From Archivesica marissinica (Eukaryota > Mollusca > Bivalvia > Venerida > Vesicomyidae): DNA of 64,000 bases. The position numbers and the translations under genes are program-made. Of the stretch, positions 29,201 through 41,200 are shown piece by piece. The DNA lies in NCBI GenBank assembly GCA_014843695.1, contig CM026398.1, positions 14,863,391 to 14,927,390 on the forward strand, given 5' to 3'. The notes under the pieces were generated by a model. The model did no database searches. It saw nothing but the letters and a program-made list of their open reading frames with translations, and was not told the DNA's origin. Each line of letters opens with the position of its first letter. The stretch's first letter is position 1.

Positions 29201-32200
29201 TACTCGATCGAACGTCCGAGTATCGAATACTTTTCAGATAATCGAGTACTCGGTTAAAAAAAATAAAATCAACAAATCTTTATTTTGCGCAAATACGGAG
29301 TTGCCTGTGAACAAATCGTGATCAGTGGGATTAGCGAAACTTCCGCTGTACCAAACAATGCAATATACAGCGTGTCATGGTGATTAACAATACCTGTATA
29401 TCACACAGAGCCAGCCACAGTGACCGAATAATTAAGGTGTTGATTCAACTTAATTGGGAAGCGTAAGTTTGATGCAAATTGTTTTATCATTGTCGTCAGT
29501 ACTGAGGCGGGTCATCCGATTGTCTGTCGTGTGAATGACAGCTTTTGTCTGGTGGTCGGAACTTGTTTTGATGTTATAATTGACACTTAATTGATTACTC
29601 AATTTAGAACTTTAAACAGCTACCCATAGCAGGGCAATACCGAAATAGTTGTTAAATAATAAATATCGTAACTTTTGTCATTAACGTTAACGCTGTTAAA
29701 CTGTGAAGAGATCTTTAGAATATAATAGTAGTATAGTAATATAAGTGAATTGTGAGAATGCCTCCACCTAAATCTGTGGTATGGAAGTACTTTGAAAGAC
29801 ATGACAAGATTGTTTCTTGCAAGTTGTGCGATGCCAGTCTGACATTTACTGGTGGCACTACCAACCTGCATAATCATCTGAGGCTGAAGCATCCAGCAGA
29901 AGGCCTCACCTCTGATTGACGAGACAAGAAGCATAATCCACGGTAACCGAGTACTCGATCGAATACCTTTCCGAGTACTCGAGTACCAAAATCACTACTC
30001 GTTGACAACCCTAATTTGTATGGTACCAGATCAATCAATAGCACTGCCTAATGATAAGGGCTATATACCTGTATGTATTTGTATGGTACCAGATCAATCA
30101 ATAGCACTGCCTAATGATAAGGGCAATATACCTGTATGTATTTGTATGGTACCAGATCAATCGATAGCACTGCCTAATGATAAGGGCAATATACCTGTAT
30201 GTATTTGTATGGTACCAGATCAATCAATAGCACTGCCTAATGATAAGGGCAATATACCTGTATGTATTTGTATGGTACCAGATCAATCGATAGCACTGCC
30301 TAATGATAAGGGCAATATACCTGTATGTATTTGGAGTGAATATCGGGGTGTTATCATTCTCGTCAATCACTGTAATCGTCACGGTGGCTGTTACAGCATT
30401 TATTCCATCCGTAGCTTCAACTTCTAATGAGTAGGACGGCACTGTCTCCCTGTCTAACGTTCCCGCCAACAGTATCTGACCCGACGTTTGATCAAGAGTG
30501 AAGTCAGTGGTTGACGTTAACCAGGAGAACGTAATGGTGTCACCTTTGTCAGCATCATTTGCTACTACTGTAGCTATCAGATTCCCTGGGCTCGTGTTTT
30601 CAGTTCTGTTTACCGAATAAGTGGCTAAAATGTATAGAATTCCATCGTTTATTCAAATAGATGCACAAATTAAGGTTACTACAAATAGAACTACATTTTT
30701 ATTTTATTCAGCATATTCAAGTTATCAGGCCGACTTCCACTTTGTGATAACGCATTCGCTTCAGGCGTGAGGTTCTGAGTTCACGCCCTACTGAAGCCGT
30801 TGCGATAGTGCACTTAGGCAAGTCTCTTAAATTCCATTGCCTCGCTCTTTCTCCGTTGGGCTATATCGGGAGTGTGTGCCCCAAAAAGATACGGATCTTC
30901 CAGTGTTAATCAGAAATAGTGGATAGTCGTGATAGTGCACTGGCTTCAGGTGCGAAAGGTCCGGAGTTCGAGCCCCATTGGAAACGTTACGATTGTGCCC
31001 TTAGGCAAGGCATTTAAATTCCACATGCCTCTTCTCTTTCCCTCGTGGCAATGGATTTCATCAGGAATGAGGTCTCGAGAGTGATTAATATAAGTTGTAA
31101 GAACTTGTTGCACAATCAAGCTAAAATAAATTTGTATAAAAACTAATCAGAAATTGATTGTTCGGAAGCATAAAGTAGAGATAGATTTCCTTATTTATAG
31201 AGGGTGAGCTAATTAGTTTAAATTAATAGCATTAATGCACATACACAATAATTATAACCAAAGTACACAGTTACGCCATGCAATATACATGTATAATGCT
31301 GTACAATGTAACTTAAACAAATCAGGTAATGTTATCGAAATACAAAACGACATAAGCATATTGAATGACAATCATTATATATATAACTTTCTAGTGTCTA
31401 CCGATTAAAAAGTTGTTGTATCCATAATTTACATTTTGTCTTGAACATATTTAATGATCTGGACGTCTTAATTTCCAATGGTAGACAATTCCATATTCTT
31501 GGACAAGAGTATTCTAAAGATTTCTTGTACATTTCACATCTAGGTCTTGGAATATAGAGATCAATATTTGAAGCATATCTCAATGTCATATCTGAAGTAA
31601 CTGTATTGTGATGTCTTAATTGAAAATGTAAATTGAACTGATCTAAAAATAGTCTGCAATGATTTACTGCATGTGTCTTTCAAAATGTTTCGAAAAAGTT
31701 GGTAAAATTGAAATAGGTCTATAGTTATTTACGTCATTGGTTTTTCCACTTTTGAATAATGGTTTCACTTTTGCTTTCAGGGAAAGATGATGTTTGCAAA
31801 CTCTTATTTATTATAACAGAACTAGTAGAAGTCAAGTAGAAGGCAAGTATACACACGTAACACCAGTGTTGAACGACTATTCAATCAATTTCTAGTTTAA
31901 TCAATAGTTTATTTAATTGAATATACATAATCTAGTATTCATAATATATGTATACATACATGTAGGGTGGAGGAGAACTAACCTGTTTATACGATTACAT
32001 CTTTCCTACGAATCATTTACAAAATATATCGAATTAGATATTAAGAAATGATGGTGGTTGTGCATCAGGATGTCCCAACGTACTTGGTCATCCAACTACA
32101 CAACCACAATTGGGTATGATAATGATGGATGAACATGTATGTATGTATGTTCCACTAATGTCAAACCCCTTGCGGGGACCTAGACATGTTTTCCTGGGCA

Positions 32201-35200
32201 GACCTAGCCGACCTAAGTGGTTAACAAGTACTAAGCAATGTGTGTGAGGTGCCTTGCTCAATGACACTACATACGTGGCCTGACCGAGTATCGAACCCGG
32301 GACCGTTCGATTCCAAATCCGACGCTCTACCACTGGACCACGGACGCCACTTTATAAATAAAATCGATTGATAGATTATTGTATCAATAACTTTGTATGT
32401 CTTATTTCTCTTAGGATCACAGTTGTAGTTTTAGACGATTTATGCATACAGATATAACAATAGTTTTTGTTGTTGTTGTTTTCTCCTCGATGCATTTCAA
32501 TAATGACATTTTGTTACTAACAATTCTAAGTTTACATACAGTCAAACCTGTGTTAGTGGTCACCTCTATTAAGCAGTTAACCTGTATTAAGCAGCCAGTT
32601 TCCAGATATGTTGTTTTATTATACATTTGACCTCTATTAAGCAGCCACCTGTACTAAGCAGCCACTTTCTGTGATTCACTTGGCTGGCTGCTTAGGACAG
32701 GTTCAACTGTATATTTAACAAAATGTTAGTTGGACCTTTGAAAGAAAACCAGCTATACACGAAGCTATGGCCTTACTTTGTGAGAATACTGGTGGGTCCT
32801 CATTGAGAGCTGTGATTGTTAAGCTGCCTGTGACAATCAGAATGTTATCTCCATCTGATACGTCTATGACAAAGTCAAACTGTGGATTCGCTACTGTGTC
32901 GTAGTCTATTACTGCTTTCAACTGTGGTAATATATAAAGTTAAAGAGTGCTCATTGACGGCAGTTACTGTTAAGCTGCCTGTGACGGTAAGCGTGTTATC
33001 TCCATCTGATATGTCTATGACAAAGTCAAACTGTGGATTCGCTACTGTGTCGTAGTCTATTACTGCTTTCAACTGTGTTTAAAATATATCATATTGAGCA
33101 TTGTACAATGGAAGCATTTCATTTTCAATGCCACACTTGAAAATGATACTTTCACCCAAGGAGAACGGTCTATATATACTGGATTGGTATGGATAATACA
33201 GCAGAGGTATTTCAAGCTAGGACGCTATCCAGCTGGCTTGTGAAATGTCGGTGGTTCTAGGCGAGTGCTCATCTGTGCATGCAATACTGCTGGCTTGTGA
33301 AATGTCGGTGGATCTAGGCAAGTGCTCATCTGTGCATGCAATACTGCTGGCTTGTGAAATATCGGTGGTTCTAGGCGAGTGCTCATCTGTGCATGCACTA
33401 CTGCTCGGGGTCTTCCTCCACCAATAATATATGGAGATCCGAGTCTCCATAAAACGTTGTTTGTGAGATTTAAACCCCAAAACATAAACATGATAGAGTA
33501 AAGAAAATGTTTTATCTAAATATCTCATTTGTTTTTACTACATTTACAGACGGATCTGTAGTCCAGTGGTAACACGCTGGACTGGTAATCCAGGGATCGC
33601 AGGTTCGATCCCCCATCTGACCCTAATAAAATTAACAGTCTTTCAGATGGGACTTTAAACCGAGGTCTCGTGTCGGTGCTTTACACCGTGCACGTAAAAG
33701 AACTAGAGGAGACTCTATAATGGGTCTCTGTCTGTATCATGCACTATCCTCCAAAGTCTAAAATGACTAATCTCTTCAGGAGGCGTCGCTCATATGGGTA
33801 ACCGGTAGCGACGATAAATAAACGTAAAACACACATTTTACTACATTAATTCAGTAGCCAATACCATTTACTGTAATAGCTATATATATATTACATATCA
33901 TATTAGTACGTACATTTAAATCGGCAGAGCTCATTTCGAAGTACGTGGAATCTCCGCTAGTCATTGTGTATGTCAAAGTATCTCCATCAGCGTCAGTGCA
34001 AACAAGCGAATGTATTGTGTCCCCAACCGTTCCTTCTTCCGCCTTTGTCAAACTGAATGCTAGATCTGAGGTACACGTAGGGGTATTGTCATTTACATCA
34101 GTAACTGTTATAACGACAGTCGCCATTGCTGAGTTTTCAGCGGAATCTTCTATTGCTTGTATAAAAAGTGTGTACGTTGAAGTTGTATCCGCATTCAACA
34201 CACCAGCTACGGATATCTTAGCAGTACTTGGATTAATGTTGAACTTACTGTCGCCGTTACCACTGAGTATTGAATATAACAACCGGCCGTATGTGCTAGT
34301 AGATGAATCGGGATCAGTAGCCGTTACTGTTGTAACAGATTGTGCGACAGAAGCACTTTCAGCGACTGAGGCAGCATATGTTACAGGAGTAAAGGAAGGC
34401 CCACCGTCGTTGACATCCACAACCGAAATATCCACATTAACGACAGTTGAAAGACCTCCGTCTGTGACTGTGACTTCAATCTCAAATGAGTCACTCGTTT
34501 CATAGTCAAGATCACCTACAATATAAACCAGTCTACATATTATAGAAGGTATACAATATAAACCAGTCTACATCTTATAGAAGGTATACAATATAAACCA
34601 GTCTACATCTTATAGAAGGTATACAATATAAACCAGTCTACATCTTATAGAAGGTATACAATATAAACCAGTCTACATCTTATAGAAGGTATACAATATA
34701 AACCAGTCTACATCTTATAGAAGGTATACAATATAAACCAGTCTACATCTTATAGAAGGTATACAATATAAACCAGTCTACATCTTATAGAAGGTATACA
34801 ATATAAACCAGTCTACATCTTATAGAAGGTATACAATATAAACCAGTCTACATCGTATAGAAGTTATAGCTCTGTATGAGTAGTTTTACATGAAAGCTAT
34901 CATGCTGAAAGCCTTCTAATGACAAACATATAGCCAGTTGAATTATGACAAAATGGAAGAAGCGACCATTGATATGGTGTTGGAGTTATATTCCTATTAT
35001 AAAATGACTAATCTCTTCAGGAGGCGTCGCTCATATGGGCAACCAGTAGCGACGATAAATAAACGTAACACACACAAGGCTATGTCACATCTTTCGTTTT
35101 CCTTTGCATGCCCAGGACGTGACAACAAATGATAAAAAACATTGTAAATAACAAAATCATAAATTCAATTTCTCATGAACATAGCTAACAGTATTTCCAT

Positions 35201-38200
35201 CTGTACACATTTCCAGAAACTTGACCCATAATGTGTCCTTTCATGGACGTATGTCAGTTATCTCCACATATGTCAGTTATCTCCACGTATGTCAGTTATC
35301 TTGATATATGTCAGTTATCTCCGTGTATGTCAGTTATCTCCACATATGTCAGTTATCTCCACGTATGTCAGTTATCTCCACGTATGTCAGTTACCTCCGT
35401 GTATGTCAGTTATCTCAACGTATGTCAGTTATCTCCACGTATGTCAGTTATCTCGATATATGTCAGTTATCTCGATATATGTCAGTTATCTCCACGTATA
35501 TCAGTTATCTCCACGTATGTCAGTTATCTCGATGTATGTCAGTTATCTCGACGTATGTCAGTTATCTCGACATATGTCAGTTATCTCGATATATGTCAGT
35601 TATCTCGACATATGTCAGTTATCTCCACGTATGTCAGTTATCTCCACGTATGTCAGTTATCTCGATGTATGTCAGTTATCTCGACGTATGTCAGTTATCT
35701 CGACATATGTCAGTTATCTCGATGTATGTCAGTTATCTCGACATATGTCAGTTATCTCCATGTATGTCAGTTATCTCAACATATGTCAGTTATCTCGATG
35801 TATGTCAGTTATCTCCACGTATGTCAGTTATCTCCACGTATGTCAGCTTTCATGGATGTATATGTCAGTTATCTCGACGTATGTCAGCTTTCATGGACAT
35901 ATGTCAGTTATCTCCAAGTTATCTCCATGTATGTCAGTTATCTCGATGTATGTCAGTTATCTCAACCTATGTCAGTTATCTCAACGTATGTCAGTTACCT
36001 CCACGTATGTCAGTTATCTCAACGTATGTCAGTTATCTCAATGTATGTCAGTTATCTCGACGTATGTCAGTTATCTCGACATATGTCAGTTATCTAGATG
36101 TATGTCAGTTATCTCCACGTATGTCAGTTATCTCCACGTATATCAGTTATCTCCACATATATCAGTTATCTCAACGTATGTCAGTTATCTCAACGTATGT
36201 CAGTTATCTCCACGTATATCAGTTATCTCAACGTATATCAGTTATCTCAATGTATATCAGTTATCTCAACATATGTCAGTTATCTCAACGTATGTCAGTT
36301 ATCTCAATGTATGTCAGTTATCTCCATGTATGTCAGTTATCTCTGCATATGTCAGTTATCTCAACGTATGTCAGTTATCTCCACGTATATCAGTTATCTC
36401 AATGTATGTCAGTTATCTCAATGTATGTCAGTTATCTCAACGTATGTCAGTTATCTCCACGTATATCAGTTATCTCAACGTATATCAGTTATCTCGACAT
36501 ATGTCAGTTATCTCAATGTATATCAGTTATCTCCACGTATATCAGTTATCTCCACATATATCAGTTATCTCGACATATGTCAGTTATCTCAACGTATGTC
36601 AGTTATCTCAACATATGTCAGTTATCTCCACATATGTCAGTTATCTCCACGTATATCAGTTATCTCCACGTATGTCAGTTATCTCGATATATGTCAGTTA
36701 TCTCAACGTATGTCAGTTATCTCAACGTATGTCAGTTAACTCCACGTATGTCAGTTATCTTGATATATGTCAGTTATCTCGATGTATGTCAGTTATCTCA
36801 ATGTATGTCAGTTATCTCAACGTATGTCAGTTATCTCAACCTATGTCAGTTATCTCGATGTATGTCAGTTATCTCAACGTATGTCAGTTATCTCAACGTA
36901 TGTCAGTTATCTCAACGTATGTCAGTTATCTCAATATATGTCAGTTATCTCAACGTATGTCAGTTATCTCCACATATGTCAGTTATCTCGATATATGTCA
37001 GTTATCTCGATGTATGTCAGTTATCTCAACGTATGTCAGTTATCTCAACCTATGTCAGTTATCTCGATGTATGTCAGTTATCTCAACGTATGTCAGTTAT
37101 CTCCACGTATATCAGTTATCTCAACGTATATCAGTTATCTCAACATATGTCAGTTATCTCAATGTATATCAGTTATCTCCACGTATATCAGTTATCTCCA
37201 CGTATATCAGTTATCTCGACATATGTCAGTTATCTCAACGTATGTCAGTTATCTCAACGTATGTCAGTTATCTCGACATATGTCAGTTATCTCCACGTAT
37301 ATCAGTTATCTCAATGTATGTCAGTTATCTCGACATATGTCAGTTATCTCAACGTATGTCAGTTATCTCAACGTATGTCAGTTATCTCCACATATGTCAG
37401 TTATCTCCACGTATATCAGTTATCTCCACGTATGTCAGTTATCTCGATATATGTCAGTTATCTCAACGTATGTCAGTTATCTCAACGTATGTCAGTTAAC
37501 TCCATGTATGTCAGTTATCTCGATATATGTCAGTTATCTCGATGTATGTCAGTTATCTCAACGTATGTCAGTTATCTCCACATATGTCAGTTATCTCCAC
37601 GTATATCAGTTATCTCCACGTATGTCAGTTATCTCCACGTATATCAGTTATCTCCACGTATGTCAGTTATCTCGATATATGTCAGTTATCTCAACGTATG
37701 TCAGTTATCTCAACGTATGTCAGTTAACTCCATGTATGTCAGTTATCTTGATATATGTCAGTTATCTCGATGTATGTCAGTTATCTCAACGTATGTCAGT
37801 TATCTCAACCTATGTCAGTTATCTCGATGTATGTCAGTTATCTCAACGTATGTCAGTTATCTCAACGTATGTCAGTTATCTCAACGTATGTCAGTTATCT
37901 CCACGTATGTCAGTTATCTCGATATATGTCAGTTATCTCAACGTATGTCAGTTATCTCAACATATGTCAGTTATCTCGATATATGTCAGTTATCTCGATG
38001 TATGTCAGTTATCTCAACGTATGTCAGTTATCTCAACCTATGTCAGTTACCTCGATGTATGTCAGTTATCTCAACGTATGTCAGTTATCTCAACCTATGT
38101 CAGTTATCTCGATGTATGTCAGTTATCTCGATGTATGTCAGTTATCTTCACATATGTCAGTTAACTCGATGTATGTCAGTTATCTCCACGTATGTCAGTT

Positions 38201-41200
38201 ATCTCGATGTATGTCAGTTATCTCCACGTATGTCAGTTATCTCAACATATGTCAGTTATCTCGACGTATGTCAGTTATCTCCACATATGTCAGTTATCTC
38301 GACGTATGTCAGCTTTCATGGACGTATATGTCAGTTATCTCGACGTATGTCAGCTTTCATGGACGTATATGTCAGTTATCTCCAAGTTATCTCCACGTAT
38401 GTCAGTTATCTCGATGTATGTCAGTTATCTCCACGTATGTCAGTTATCTCCACGTATGTCAGTTACCTCCACATATGTCAGTTATCTCAACGTATGTCAG
38501 TTATCTCAACGTATGTCAGTCATCTCGACATATGTCAGTTATCTCGACATATGTCAGTTATCTAGATGTATGTCAGTCATCTCAACGTATGTCAGTTATC
38601 TCCACATATGTCAGTTATCTCCACGTATATCAGTTATCTCCACGTATATCAGTTATCTCAACGTATGTCAGTTATCTCAACATATGTCAGTTATCTCCAC
38701 GTATATCAGTTATCTCAACGTATATCAGTTATCTCAACGTATATCAGTTATCTCAACATATGTCAGTTATCTCGACGTATGTCAGCTTTCATGGACGTAT
38801 ATGTCAGTTATCTCGACGTATGTCAGCTTTCATGGACGTATATGTCAGTTATCTCCAAGTTATCTCCACGTATGTCAGTTATCTCGATGTATGTCAGTTA
38901 TCTCCACGTATGTCAGTTATCTCCACGTATGTCAGTTACCTCCACATATGTCAGTTATCTCAACGTATGTCAGTTATCTCAACGTATGTCAGTCATCTCG
39001 ACATATGTCAGTTATCTCGACATATGTCAGTTATCTAGATGTATGTCAGTTATCTCAACGTATGTCAGTTATCTCCACATATGTCAGTTATCTCCACGTA
39101 TATCAGTTATCTCCACGTATATCAGTTATCTCAACGTATGTCAGTTATCTCAACATATGTCAGTTATCTCCACGTATATCAGTTATCTCAACGTATATCA
39201 GTTATCTCAACGTATATCAGTTATCTCAACATATGTCAGTTATCTCAACGTATGTCAGTTATCTCAACGTATGTCAGTTATCTCCATGTATGTCAGTTAT
39301 CTCTGCGTATGTCAGTTATCTCAACATATGTCAGTTATCTCCACGTATATCAGTTATCTCAACATATGTCAGTTATCTCAATGTATGTCAGTTATCTCAA
39401 TGTATGTCAGTTATCTCCATGTATATCAGTAGATCTCAACGTATATCAGTTAACTCGACATATGTCAGTTATCTCAATGTATATCAGTTATCTCCACGTA
39501 TATCAGTTATCTCCACGTATATCAGTTATCTCGACATATGTCAGTTATCTCAACGTATGTCAGTTATCTCAACGTATGTCAGTTATCTCCACATATGTCA
39601 GTTATCTCCACGTATATCAGTTATCTCCACGTATGTCAGTTATCTCGATATATGTCAGTTATCTCAACGTATGTCAGTTATCTCAACGTATGTCAGTTAA
39701 CTCCACGTATGTCAGTTATCTCGATATATGTCAGTTATCTCGATGTATGTCAGTTATCTCAACGTATGTCAGTTATCTCAACGTATGTCAGTTATCTCAA
39801 CCTATGTCAGTTATCTCGATGTATGTCAGTTATCTCAACGTATGTCAGTTATCTCAATGTATGTCAGTTATCTCAACGTATGTCAGTTATCTCCACGTAT
39901 GTCAGTTATCTCGATATATGTCAGTTATCTCAACGTATGTCAGTTATCTCCACATATGTCAGTTATCTCGATATATGTCAGTTATCTCGATGTATGTCAG
40001 TTATCTCAACGTATGTCAGTTATCTCGATGTATGTCAGTTATCTCAACGTATGTCAGTTATCTCAACCTATGTCAGTTATCTCGATGTATGTCAGTTATC
40101 TCGATGTATGTCAGTTATCTCCACATATGTTAGTTATCTCGATGTATGTCAGTTATCTCCACGTATGTCAGTTATCTCGATGTATGTCAGTTATCTCAAC
40201 GTATGTCAGTTATCTCGATGTATGTCAGTTATCTCGACGTATGTCAGTTATCTCCACATATGTCAGTTATCTCCACGTATGTCAGTTATCTTGACGTATG
40301 TCAGCTTTCATGGACGTATATGTCAGTTATCTCGACTTATGTCAGCTTTCATGGATGTATATGTCAGTTATCTCAACTTATGTCAGCTTTCATGGATGTA
40401 TATGTCAGTTATCTCGACGTATGTCAGCTTTCATGGACGTATATGTCAGTTATCTCGATGTATGTCAGCTTTTATGGACGTATGTCAGTTATCTTGACGT
40501 ATGTCAGCTTTCATGGACGTATGTCAGCTATCTCGACGTATGTCAGCTTTCATGGACGTATATGTCAGTTATCTCGACTTATGTCAGCTTTCATGGACGT
40601 ATATGTCAGTTATTGACATTCTTAAATTATAATTTATATAATTATGTTCAATTTGTAAACAGAAAGTAGGATTTTCCCAGTCGGTCGGTCACACGCACTT
40701 GTTTACAATCGGAACCTGATTTACATTCGGAATGCATCGTCCGCCTTCATCAATGATGAAAACAAACATGGCATATCCGCTGTTGTTTCACGCATGCGCG
40801 CTGTGCGTGTTTACATTTCATTTGTTGATAAACAAATTCGCGTATACGACAGTTTATATTTATTTGAATTTATCGTTTCTGAGCGACTATTTCGATTTTT
40901 GTAAACACACACACATTAGTATTTATATTTTACCCAAAACATCCTTTATTACGATATCATGCTGCTTTAAGTATAGAAATTATTTTCTATTTAGGATATG
41001 TTTTGCTTTTTTATTTGGCTTAAAGTCGCACCGACAGCTTAGATCATATGGCAGCTCTCTAGCTCCTGATTGGTTAATGCAGAACACATATGCCCATTGG
41101 ACAGTACAGATGGGTACATGGTTAGAACCACCGACCTGCTGCAACCCAGCTGGATAGCTTCTTGTGAAATAATTCGACAACCTCCGGCGGGATTCGAACC

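Larger units (their letters stand above)
28447..30330. repeat. 63-bp minisatellite made from a splice-donor region, about 12 copies, twice interrupted
   Basis: Unit ggtaccagatcaatcgatag, cactgcctaatgataagggc, aatatacctgtatgtatttg tat. Read on minus, each unit holds aaatacatacag followed by gtatattgcc, identical to the exon 8 end and its donor. A family B SINE (28572-28846) and hAT copy 2 (29177-30013) are inserted in it. In the gene frame each unit encodes 21 residues without a stop. Confidence 0.95.

Noticed and set aside
32948..33072. Mutually exclusive alternative exon to exon 7
   Set aside because: No donor before the next acceptor, and the 151-bp offset breaks the frame; treated as a truncated duplicate.
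33547..33620. tRNA-like gene with box A and box B
   Set aside because: The same head with the same 200-bp body occurs at ten places; it is SINE family A. The heads of the other families (B, C, D, E, F, G) were rejected as tRNA genes for the same reason.
35289..40616. Plus-strand open frames up to 1085 codons with a (SVISTYVSYLHVCQL)-type repeat
   Set aside because: They are the 19-bp array read in stop-free phases. All three plus frames are open alike, no start context or flanking exons exist, and the frame begins and ends with the array.
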